Shown: piece after piece, positions 6,937 through 13,599 of the stretch
Position numbering within the stretch: position 1 is the first letter of the stretch
Layout: the number at the start of each line of letters is the position of its first letter
Assembly: GCA_021203285.1 (NCBI GenBank)
Contig: JAJQBM010000157.1
Coordinates: 1-16,914, forward strand
Source of the DNA: Clostridiales bacterium
GTDB lineage: Bacteria > Bacillota > Clostridia > Lachnospirales > Lachnospiraceae
Direction: 5' to 3'
Length of the DNA: 16,914 nt
The notes under the pieces: model-generated
Seen by the model: only the letters and a program-made list of their open reading frames with translations
Databases searched by the model: none
Told to the model about the DNA's origin: nothing
Position numbers and translations under genes: made by a program

Positions 6937-8604
6937 TTACTCATTTATCTTCAGAATCGCGCCGGTATTGGCGGAAGTCACCATCGCCTGATACCGTTTC
7001 AGGTAACCGGTGGTCACACGCGGCTCACGCGGCTGCCACTTTGCTCTCCGCGCCTCCATCTCCTCGTCAGAGATGAGAACATCCAGCGTGTTGGCCGGAA
7101 TATCGATCCGAATGGTATCTCCGTCCTCGACAAATGCGATCGGTCCGCCCACGGCAGCCTCCGGGGAGACATGGCCGATGGCCGCTCCTCTGGATGCTCC
7201 GGAGAAACGTCCGTCCGTGATCAGTGCAACGGTGGAGCCGAGCCCCATGCCAACGATAGCGGAGGTCGGGTTCAGCATCTCGCGCATACCCGGGCCGCCC
7301 TTCGGACCCTCATAGCGGATGACGACCACATCACCCTCCACGATCTTGCCACCCTTGATCGCGGCGATCGCATCCTCCTCGCAGTCAAACACTTTTGCCG
7401 GTCCCTCGTGCACCATCATCTCGGGCGCAACCGCGGAGCGCTTTACTACCGCGGAATCCGGAGCCAGATTGCCCTTCAGCACGGCAATCCCGCCGGTCTT
7501 GCTGTACGGATTGTCAACCGGGCGGATAACTTCAGGATTTTTATTATAACTGCCCTTAATATTCTCCGCAATGGTTTTTCCCGTGACCGTCATGCAGTCC
7601 GTGTGGAGCAGGCCAAGCTTATCCAGCTCTGTCATCACGGCGGCAATCCCGCCTGCCTCATTCAGATCCTCCATATAAGTCGGGCCTGCCGGTGCAAGAT
7701 GGCAGAGGTTCGGGGTTTTCTCGCTCATGGCGTTCGCAATGTCGAGATTGAGCTCAATGCCGGCCTCATGAGCAATCGCCGGGAGGTGCAGCATGGAGTT
7801 GGTGGAGCATCCGAGCGCCATATCCATCGTCAGCGCGTTCATAAACGCATTTTCCGTCATAATATCCAGCGGACGGATATTCTTCCTGTAGAGATCCATG
7901 ACCGCCATGCCCGCATGCTTTGCGAGGCGGATCCGCGCGGAGTAGACCGCCGGGATCGTTCCGTTGCCCGGAAGACCCATTCCAAGGGACTCCGTCAGGC
8001 AGTTCATGGAGTTCGCGGTGTACATGCCGGAGCAGGAGCCGTAGGTCGGGCAGACATTCTCCTCAAAATTCGTCACATCCTCCTCCGTCATCAGACCGGC
8101 CTCATAGGAACCGACCGCCTCGAACATGGAGGAAAGGCTTCTCTTCTGCCCGTTTACATGTCCCGCCATCATCGGGCCGCCGCTGACAAATACCGTCGGT
8201 ACATTGATTCTGGCCGCTGCCATCAGCAGGCCGGGGACATTTTTATCACAGTTCGGGATCATGACGAGGGCGTCAAACTGATGCGCCAGCGCCATGCACT
8301 CTGTGGAATCCGCGATCAGGTCGCGGGTAACCAGAGAATATTTCATGCCGATATGTCCCATGGCAATCCCATCGCATACCGCGATGGCCGGGAACATGAT
8401 CGGGGTGCCGCCCGCCATGGCCACGCCCGTCTTGACGGCCTCGGCAATCTTATCCAGGTTCATATGCCCCGGAACAATCTCATTGTAGGAACAGACGATG
8501 CCGACCAGCGGCCGCTCCAGCTCCTCCTTCGTCAGGCCGAGGGCGTTGAATAATGAACGGTGCGGGGCCTGCTGCATTCCTTTTTTTGCGTTGTCACTTC
8601 TCAT
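6937..8604 (-). CDS. ilvD: Dihydroxy-acid dehydratase (555 aa)
   Basis: Iron-sulfur enzyme that dehydrates 2,3-dihydroxy-isovalerate and its methylvalerate homologue to the 2-keto acids of valine and isoleucine synthesis. The three cluster cysteines stand in their family contexts: C77 in [11 protein letters not shown]119 in [10 protein letters not shown] and C191 in [12 protein letters not shown]. The C-terminal half has [15 protein letters not shown] and [14 protein letters not shown], both typical. Length is normal for the family. The start ATG at 8604 has AAGGAG 6 bases upstream. It lies 48 bases after leuB and 32 bases before ilvB, so one transcript is likely. No ilvC (the step just before) is present in the window. 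Confidence 0.97.
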   Translation of the reverse strand: MRSDNAKKGMQQAPHRSLFNALGLTKEELERPLVGIVCSYNEIVPGHMNLDKIAEAVKTGVAMAGGTPIMFPAIAVCDGIAMGHIGMKYSLVTRDLIADSTECMALAHQFDALVMIPNCDKNVPGLLMAAARINVPTVFVSGGPMMAGHVNGQKRSLSSMFEAVGSYEAGLMTEEDVTNFEENVCPTYGSCSGMYTANSMNCLTESLGMGLPGNGTIPAVYSARIRLAKHAGMAVMDLYRKNIRPLDIMTENAFMNALTMDMALGCSTNSMLHLPAIAHEAGIELNLDIANAMSEKTPNLCHLAPAGPTYMEDLNEAGGIAAVMTELDKLGLLHTDCMTVTGKTIAENIKGSYNKNPEVIRPVDNPYSKTGGIAVLKGNLAPDSAVVKRSAVAPEMMVHEGPAKVFDCEEDAIAAIKGGKIVEGDVVVIRYEGPKGGPGMREMLNPTSAIVGMGLGSTVALITDGRFSGASRGAAIGHVSPEAAVGGPIAFVEDGDTIRIDIPANTLDVLISDEEMEARRAKWQPREPRVTTGYLKRYQAMVTSANTGAILKINE

Positions 8605-8652
8605 ACGGATCTCCTTCCGGTTTTTATATTTATGTTTTGGCTGTGAAACTCA

Positions 8653-9753
8653 TTAGATCCGCTCGCAAATGAGATCTCCCATCCGCTTCGTTCCAACCAA
8701 CTCCACGGAGGATTTCTTTTCCTCCTCCTGCGGCATGATGTCGATGGTGCGGTATCCGTCCTTCAACACCCTGCGGACGGCGTTCTCAATGGCGTCTGCC
8801 TCCGCGTCAAGGTCGAAGGAATAGCGCAGCATCATGGCTGCGGAAAGGATCGTTGCGATCGGATTGGCAATGCCCTTCCCCGCGATGTCCGGTGCGGAAC
8901 CGCCGCTCGGCTCGTAGAGACCGAACTTCGTGTCGTTTAAGCTGGCACTGGAGAGCATCCCGATCGATCCGGTAACCATGCTGGCCTCGTCGGAAAGAAT
9001 GTCGCCGAACATATTCTCCGTCAGGATGACATCGAACTGCTTCGGATCCTTCACAAGCTGCATGGCACAGTTGTCAACCAGCATATGCTCGTAGGAAACC
9101 TCCGGAAAATCCGCCGCGACCTCCTCCACGATCTTCCGCCAGAGTCTGGAGGAATCCAGAACATTGGCCTTGTCCACACTGGTCACCTTTTTGCGGCGCT
9201 TCATCGCCACCTCAAAGCCCTTGACGGCGATCCTGCGAATCTCCTTTTCATTATAGGATAAGGTATCGGTGGCCGTCATCAGGCCGTCCACCTCCCCGGT
9301 GCTCCGCGCGCCGAAATACAGACCGCCGGTCAGCTCACGCATGATCAGCATATCGAAACCATCCCCGATAATATCGTCGCGCAGCGGGCAGGCCGCTCTC
9401 AGCTCATCGTAAAGATATGCCGGCCTCAGATTTGCGAAAAGATTCAGGGATTTGCGCAATTTCAGAAGTCCCGCCTCCGGCCGCAGGCTGGGCGGCAACT
9501 GATACCACGGGGATGTGCTGGTATTCCCCCCGATGGAGCCCATAAGAACCGCATCTGACTCCTGTGCCTGACGAATCGCCTCATCCGTCAGCGGAACCCC
9601 TGTGGCATCGATGGAACATCCGCCCATCAGAATATCCTCATAAACAAATGTATGGCCGTATTTCCCGCCGACACAGTCCAGAACCCTCCTCGCTTCCGCG
9701 ACGATCTCCGGCCCGATGCCGTCCCCGGCTATCACACCAACCCGAAATTTCAT
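8653..9753 (-). CDS. leuB: 3-isopropylmalate dehydrogenase (366 aa)
   Basis: NAD-dependent oxidative decarboxylation of 3-isopropylmalate, the third step of the leucine branch. Opening MKFRVGVIAGDGIGPEIVAE is characteristic. Substrate-binding arginines are R100 (LLKLR), R110 (FANLRP) and R139 (IMRELTGG); the catalytic Tyr is Y146 in GGLYFGAR and Lys is K195 in VDKANVL; metal-binding Asp are D228 (VDNCAM), D251 and D255 (FGDILSDEAS). The start ATG at 9753 has GGGAGG 8 bases upstream. It is the first gene of the leftward leuB-ilvD-ilvB run, with a clear promoter and a leader of roughly 60 bases. The leader is too short for a T-box and contains no leader-peptide ATG. leuA, leuC and leuD are not in the window. 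Confidence 0.97.
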   Translation of the reverse strand: MKFRVGVIAGDGIGPEIVAEARRVLDCVGGKYGHTFVYEDILMGGCSIDATGVPLTDEAIRQAQESDAVLMGSIGGNTSTSPWYQLPPSLRPEAGLLKLRKSLNLFANLRPAYLYDELRAACPLRDDIIGDGFDMLIMRELTGGLYFGARSTGEVDGLMTATDTLSYNEKEIRRIAVKGFEVAMKRRKKVTSVDKANVLDSSRLWRKIVEEVAADFPEVSYEHMLVDNCAMQLVKDPKQFDVILTENMFGDILSDEASMVTGSIGMLSSASLNDTKFGLYEPSGGSAPDIAGKGIANPIATILSAAMMLRYSFDLDAEADAIENAVRRVLKDGYRTIDIMPQEEEKKSSVELVGTKRMGDLICERI

Positions 9754-9781
9754 GGCATTTTCCTCCCGTCAATTCTGTGAA

Positions 9782-9799
9782 AACGTCTCCCAACGTCTC
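9782..9799 (-). repeat. Direct repeat in the leuB leader
   Basis: Minus strand GAGACGTT occurs twice, at 9799-9792 and 9789-9782, separated by GG, so the copies lie 10 bases apart, about one helical turn. It sits between the predicted leuB transcription start and its ribosome binding site. Such phasing could bind a regulator to one DNA face; function unknown. Confidence 0.6.
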
Positions 9800-9819
9800 A
9801 AAGTCAGACCTATTTCAAT

Positions 9820-9848
9820 ATGATAGTATAATTTCTCTTTGATTTCAA
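9820..9848 (-). promoter_or_regulatory. Promoter of the leuB-ilvD-ilvB run
   Basis: Minus strand TTGAAA (9848-9843), 17-base spacer, TATCAT (9825-9820), each a 5 of 6 match to the sigma-A consensus. An imperfect palindrome (9835-9851, CTCTTTGATTTCAAGAG) overlaps the -35 and could be a repressor site. Confidence 0.75.
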
Positions 9849-9904
9849 GAGTTAATTCCCGTGAATCCCATACAAAAGAAAATCCATAAAAATCCGAAAA
9901 CATC

Positions 9905-9933
9905 TTGAATAATCATCCCGAATTGTGTAAAAT
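9905..9933 (+). promoter_or_regulatory. Promoter of yajC
   Basis: Plus strand TTGAAT (9905-9910), 17-base spacer, TAAAAT (9928-9933). This gives a leader of about 58 bases ending in AGGAGG (9985-9990). It diverges from the leuB promoter, with about 57 bases between the two -35 elements. Confidence 0.65.
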
Positions 9934-9998
9934 GGGGAAAGTGTTGGGACGGGTCAGACACGGGCTGTCTCATTAGACGAAGACAGGAGGTTTTTCAT

Positions 9999-10307
9999 AT
10001 GTATGTTTTGACATCATCGAGCAGCGGTATGGGCGGCATTATCATCTGGGTAGTCATTCTGGTCGTATTCATGTTCTTTTTCATGATCCGTCCGCAGAGG
10101 AAGGAACAGGCCAGAAAGAATGATATGATGTACAAGATGGCAGTCGGCGAAACAGTATGAACGACAAGCGGGTTCTACGGGACACTGATCGATATTGACG
10201 ATGACATCGTGATCGTTGAGTTCGGCAACAACAAAAACTGCCGCATTCCCATGCAGCGGTCCGCCATCGCTCAGGTCGAAAAAGCAGAAGACGCGATAGA
10301 GGGATAA
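9999..10307 (+). pseudogene. yajC: YajC, preprotein translocase auxiliary subunit, interrupted by an in-frame TGA
   Basis: YajC is a small single-pass inner-membrane partner of SecDF and the Sec translocon. The frame opens at ATG 9999 with AGGAGG 8 bases upstream. The N-terminal TM (IIIWVVILVVFMFFFMI, about residues 14-30) is followed by RPQRKEQARKN, the family hallmark. Codon 54 is TGA (10158-10160), inside ...AVGETV[stop]TTSGFYGTLIDIDDD. Homologues as I know them have a Leu at that spot, so TTA to TGA by one change is the simplest lesion. The same frame then runs on, well conserved (VEFGNNKNCRIPMQRSAI), to TAA at 10305-10307, giving 102 codons in all. As written only a 53-residue piece with the membrane helix is made. 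Promoter, ribosome binding site and terminator all look intact, which fits a recent mutation or a sequencing error. secD and secF are not adjacent. Confidence 0.88.
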
Positions 10308-10325
10308 CATCCGGATCGAATCAGA

Positions 10326-10354
10326 GGCATCTGTCTGACAGATGCCCCTTTTTT
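10326..10354 (+). terminator. Intrinsic terminator between convergent yajC and aroC
   Basis: Perfect inverted repeat GGCATCTGTC (10326-10335) and GACAGATGCC (10337-10346), folding as an 8-bp or longer stem, followed by CC and a run of six T (10349-10354). It ends yajC transcription. The T-run reaches into the stop codon of aroC (10355-10353). In the other direction the same stem follows aroC immediately but lacks a U-tract, so it may serve aroC only weakly. Confidence 0.88.
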
Positions 10355-11459
10355 ATTCTTCTGTATATATTTTTTTCAGAAAATCCATCCGGGCGCCCAT
10401 ATTGACCAGCAACAGATCCGCGACGGTCACCGCCGCCATGGACTCCACCACCACCACCGCGCGCGGCACAATGACCGGGTCGTGCCGCCCGGCAATGCTG
10501 ATCTCAACCGGCGTCCCGTCCCTTTTCACCGTCTGCTGCACATGTGCGACCGAGGGCGTCGGCTTGATGGCCACCCGGAACACAATCGGGTCGCCGTCGC
10601 TCATTCCGCCCAGAATCCCGCCCGCATGGTTGGTTTGTTTTGTGATCCTGCCCGTCCCGTCCGTGACAAACGCGTCGTTATTCTCCGACCCCTTTTTCTC
10701 CGCGGCGGAAAAACCGGAGCCGATCTCAACCCCCTTGACCGCCCCGATGGAAAAAACGGCCTTCGCGAGCGAGGCGTCCAGCTTGTCAAACACAGTCTCC
10801 CCGATTCCGGCGGGCATTCCTGTGATGACACACTCAACGACTCCTCCGGCCGAATCGCGGCCCTTCATGCACTCTTCCAGATAATGCTCCGCCTGCTCCG
10901 CCGCAACCGCATCCGGCATATAGAGAGGATTGTCTCCGATCTGATCCGCGTCAAACCGCTCCCCGGAAATCTCCACCGGACCGATGGAACGAGTATAGGT
11001 GAGGAACGAAATCCCCATCTCCTTCAGCATCTTCGCGGCGACGGCACCCGCCGCCACGCGGCCGATGGTCTCCCGCCCGGAGGAACGTCCGCCGCCGCGG
11101 TAATCGCGAAACCCGTACTTCGCGTCAAACGTATAGTCCGCATGCCCCGGACGATAATAGGAGGCAATCTCACTGTAATCCTTTGACCGTTGGTTTTCAT
11201 TGGGAACCAGAAGCGAGATCGGCGTGCCGGTGGTCCGTCCTTCAAAGACACCGGAGAGAATCCGGACACAATCGCTCTCGCTGCGCGGCGTGGAGAAACG
11301 GGACTGTCCGGGTCTGCGCCGGTTCAGATAAGCCTGTATATCCTCCTCCGACAGCGGCAGCCCGGCGGGACAACCGTCCACAACAACGCCGACGCCCTCC
11401 CCGTGGGACTCTCCCCATGTGGTAATCTTGAAAATGGTGCCCAGAACCGAACCGGCCAT
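10353..11459 (-). CDS. aroC: Chorismate synthase (368 aa)
   Basis: Reduced-FMN-dependent enzyme that converts 5-enolpyruvylshikimate-3-phosphate to chorismate, the last common step to aromatic amino acids and folate. Family signatures: TTWGESHGEGVGVVVDG near residues 13-29, the RRRPGQSRFSTPRSESD segment near 47-63, and GGRSSGRETIGRVAAGA near 127-143 with GKDS/GRDSAGG later. The late NHAGGILGGMSDGDPI motif is also present. Length is typical of the bacterial enzyme. The start ATG at 11459 has AGGAGG 7 bases upstream. It is a stand-alone gene, convergent with yajC and divergent from tgt, and no other aro genes are nearby. A good promoter lies in the 94-base gap to tgt. Confidence 0.97.
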   Translation of the reverse strand: MAGSVLGTIFKITTWGESHGEGVGVVVDGCPAGLPLSEEDIQAYLNRRRPGQSRFSTPRSESDCVRILSGVFEGRTTGTPISLLVPNENQRSKDYSEIASYYRPGHADYTFDAKYGFRDYRGGGRSSGRETIGRVAAGAVAAKMLKEMGISFLTYTRSIGPVEISGERFDADQIGDNPLYMPDAVAAEQAEHYLEECMKGRDSAGGVVECVITGMPAGIGETVFDKLDASLAKAVFSIGAVKGVEIGSGFSAAEKKGSENNDAFVTDGTGRITKQTNHAGGILGGMSDGDPIVFRVAIKPTPSVAHVQQTVKRDGTPVEISIAGRHDPVIVPRAVVVVESMAAVTVADLLLVNMGARMDFLKKIYTEE

Positions 11460-11473
11460 GTGAATTCCTCCTC

Positions 11474-11502
11474 TTGCTTTTTCATCCTCAATCAGTTAGA
11501 TT
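11474..11502 (+). promoter_or_regulatory. Candidate promoter of tgt
   Basis: Plus strand TTGCTT (11474-11479), 17-base spacer, TAGATT (11497-11502). Both elements are only moderate matches. It is proposed because it would start transcription about 45 bases before tgt and put the inverted repeat 11508-11540 in the leader. Confidence 0.35.
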
Positions 11503-11507
11503 AGTAA

Positions 11508-11540
11508 TTACGATTATATAGCAAATACAAAAAATCGTAA
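11508..11540. repeat. 8-bp inverted repeat in the aroC/tgt divergent region
   Basis: Perfect arms TTACGATT (11508-11515) and AATCGTAA (11533-11540) around 17 bases. The arms overlap the aroC -10 and -35 boxes. The right arm ends directly against AGGGGA, the ribosome binding site of tgt (11541-11546). It could be an operator shared by both genes or a weak stem in the tgt leader. Confidence 0.6.
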
Positions 11541-11541
11541 A
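11513..11541 (-). promoter_or_regulatory. Promoter of aroC
   Basis: Minus strand TTTACG (11541-11536), 17-base spacer, perfect TATAAT (11518-11513). It gives a leader of roughly 45 bases. Confidence 0.65.
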
Positions 11542-11553
11542 GGGGAATCGGCG

Positions 11554-12681
11554 ATGTACAGACTGTTAAAAAAAGACGGAAACGCGAAACGGGGCGAGCT
11601 GACCACGGTCCACGGGACGGTGCAGACGCCGGTATTCATGAATGTCGGAACGGCGGCGGCCATCAAGGGCGCAGTGTCAACGGAGGATCTGGAGGAGATC
11701 GGGACGCAGATTGAGCTCTCCAACACCTACCACCTCCATGTGCGGCCCGGCGACCGTCTGATCCATGATCTCGGCGGCCTTCACCGCTTTATGTCGTGGG
11801 ATCGTCCGATTCTCACGGATTCCGGCGGATTTCAGGTTTTTTCCCTCGCCGGGCTGCGCAAGATCAAAGAGGAGGGCGTACAGTTCCACTCTCATATCGA
11901 CGGCCGGAAAATTTTCATGGGACCGGAGGAGAGCATGCAGATCCAGTCAAACCTCGCCTCCACCATCGCCATGGCATTTGACGAATGCCCGCCCGCCAAA
12001 GCGGAGCGCAGCTATGTGCAGCCCTCCGTGGACCGGACCACCCGCTGGCTGGCGCGGTGCAAGGCGGAGATGACCCGCCTCAACTCCCTTGAGGATACGA
12101 TCAATCCCCATCAGCTCCTCTTCGGCATCAATCAGGGCGCGGTCTACGATGATATCCGTATCAACCACGCAAAACAAATCCGCGAGATGGATCTGGACGG
12201 CTATGCTGTCGGCGGGCTGGCTGTCGGTGAAACACACGAGGAAATGTACCACATTCTGGATGTGGCCGTTCCGTTTCTGCCGGAGGATAAGCCCACCTAT
12301 CTGATGGGGGTCGGCACTCCGGCCAATATTCTGGAGGCCGTAGACCGGGGCGTGGACTTTTTTGACTGCGTCTATCCGAGCCGCAATGGGCGGCACGGTC
12401 ACGTTTACACGAACTTCGGCAAATTAAACCTCTTTAACCAAAAATATGAGCGGGACACGCGCCCCATCGAGGAGGGCTGCCCCTGTCCCGCTTGCAGAAG
12501 GTACAGCCGCGCCTACATCCGCCATCTCCTGAAAGCCGGAGAGATGCTGGGCATGCGCCTGTGTGTCCTCCACAATCTGTATTTTTACAACACCATGATG
12601 CGTGAGATCCGCGATGCCATCGATGCGGGAATCTATCAGAGCTACAAATCGGAAAAGCTGTACCGGATGACACAGGGATAA
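11554..12681 (+). CDS. tgt: tRNA-guanine transglycosylase (queuine/preQ1 tRNA-ribosyltransferase), 375 aa
   Basis: Exchanges guanine-34 in the anticodon wobble position of Asp, Asn, His and Tyr tRNAs for preQ1 (or salvaged queuine), a step of queuosine modification. The general-acid Asp is D89 in ILTDSGGFQVFSL and the nucleophile Asp is D271 in DCVYPSRNGRHGH. The zinc site is complete: C309, C311, C314 (CPCPACRRYSR) and H340 (CVLHNLYFYN). The start ATG at 11554 has AAGGGGA about 7 bases upstream. Length is normal. It diverges from aroC and runs head-on into the unknown membrane protein gene, whose stop lies only 6 bases from its own TAA. tgt usually has yajC next to it on the same strand; here yajC lies on the far side of aroC. 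queA and other queuosine genes are absent. Confidence 0.97.
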   Translation: MYRLLKKDGNAKRGELTTVHGTVQTPVFMNVGTAAAIKGAVSTEDLEEIGTQIELSNTYHLHVRPGDRLIHDLGGLHRFMSWDRPILTDSGGFQVFSLAGLRKIKEEGVQFHSHIDGRKIFMGPEESMQIQSNLASTIAMAFDECPPAKAERSYVQPSVDRTTRWLARCKAEMTRLNSLEDTINPHQLLFGINQGAVYDDIRINHAKQIREMDLDGYAVGGLAVGETHEEMYHILDVAVPFLPEDKPTYLMGVGTPANILEAVDRGVDFFDCVYPSRNGRHGHVYTNFGKLNLFNQKYERDTRPIEEGCPCPACRRYSRAYIRHLLKAGEMLGMRLCVLHNLYFYNTMMREIRDAIDAGIYQSYKSEKLYRMTQG

Positions 12682-12682
12682 C

Positions 12683-12713
12683 CGCTCTCACTCCAAGCCG
12701 TGGATGGAGAGCG
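12683..12713 (+). terminator. Hairpin at the convergent tgt / membrane protein junction
   Basis: CGCTCTC (12683-12689) pairs with GAGAGCG (12707-12713), extended by a 2x2 internal loop and four more pairs (TCCA with TGGA). It starts one base after the tgt stop and covers the stop codon of the opposing gene. No T-run follows on either strand, so terminator activity is uncertain, but it is the only structure available to end tgt. Confidence 0.35.
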
Positions 12714-13599
12714 TTGTCCGGTCAAGGACAAGCTCCATGATATACTCCTCCCCGTTTTTGGAAAAGTGGATATCGGTACACCACTGATCGACCTGCACCG
12801 CATCGTCTTCGCTCTCATCGTCGAGGGCAGACGTTGACCCGGTGCTTCTTTTCGCGTCAAATCTCCACAGGGAATCACCTGTCCAAAGCGGAACTTCCTC
12901 CCCCGCCTCCCCGTCCGCGCTGTCCTCCGCCTCCTCCTGAGCGTCCGGCATCCAGTCGCTGACCGAGGCCCACGCCCACTCATAGGAGATTTCGGTACCG
13001 CCCAGAACCGCGGCGGTCTGAAGATACTCTACATAGCGGACAGCGAGATCATCCAGATAAGCCGAAGCCTCTCCGCCCGTTCGCTCGATCGTCTCAAACA
13101 GGTTGCTGCCCGCTGTCCGGTTTTTCAGATAACGGAAGGAAAGGATCCGACCGCTGTCGTCGTCCAGATAAATCCGCATCTGGTCTCCCGCCTCATTCTC
13201 CAGAAGAAAATCCCAGAGAAGAACCGACTTTTCCTCATAGACACAGAGCGTGATGGCATACTCTGTCTCGGAAAATCCGCTCACCTGAAACGGGTCGCCC
13301 GCTGTCTGAGGGAACAAAAGCTCCAGCTCCTCCCACAGCCGCGCCGTCGCGCTCTCATATTCCATATTCTGGGCAGATTCGAGGTCCACCGAGGAGGACG
13401 CGCGGTCTATCACCAGAAATTTCTCATTCAATGTCAGATCTGAGCTCATCTGCAGCTGCGTTGACTCCGTCCGGACAATCTCAACCTTTCCGTTGATCTG
13501 GTGATCCTGAACGGCGTTTACCGTATAGGGCAGCAGATATCCGGTGGCCAGAACGGCAGCTAATAGGATATACCCTCCCACCTGCTTCCACTTTCTCAT
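12688..13599 (-). CDS. Unrecognised single-pass membrane protein coupled to a two-component system (303 aa)
   Basis: I do not recognise the family. The protein has a basic start (MRKWKQ), one hydrophobic helix at about 8-27 with no lipobox Cys, and a long outside domain (30-303). Two strongly acidic, low-complexity linkers lie at 219-235 and 260-267. The segment MRIYLDDDSGRILSFRYL (141-158) has the look of a PepSY-type beta hairpin, which is only an impression. Its ATG (13599-13597) overlaps the kinase TGA (13598-13596) as ATGA, so the two are almost certainly translated together. By position it resembles membrane accessory proteins that tune a sensor kinase (as YycH and YycI do for WalK), or it may be a regulated cell-envelope factor. 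No signal-peptidase site is obvious, so anchored and facing outward is the likely state. Confidence 0.85.
   Translation of the reverse strand: MRKWKQVGGYILLAAVLATGYLLPYTVNAVQDHQINGKVEIVRTESTQLQMSSDLTLNEKFLVIDRASSSVDLESAQNMEYESATARLWEELELLFPQTAGDPFQVSGFSETEYAITLCVYEEKSVLLWDFLLENEAGDQMRIYLDDDSGRILSFRYLKNRTAGSNLFETIERTGGEASAYLDDLAVRYVEYLQTAAVLGGTEISYEWAWASVSDWMPDAQEEAEDSADGEAGEEVPLWTGDSLWRFDAKRSTGSTSALDDESEDDAVQVDQWCTDIHFSKNGEEYIMELVLDRTTLSIHGLE

Noticed and set aside
6934..8553. Long open frame of 539 codons on the plus strand opposite ilvD
   Set aside because: It is the mirror of a conserved ilvD gene in GC-rich codons, is rich in Arg and His as antisense frames are, has no recognisable motif, and its start overlaps the end of ilvD without a good ribosome binding site.
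9754..9904. T-box, leader peptide or riboswitch ahead of leuB
   Set aside because: The leader is only about 60 bases from the predicted start, has no ATG with a ribosome binding site, and no specifier or T-box consensus is visible.
10158..10160. Selenocysteine insertion or recoded TGA in yajC
   Set aside because: YajC has no redox role, the expected residue is Leu, I see no SECIS-like hairpin in the right place after the codon, and TGA ends several other genes here normally.
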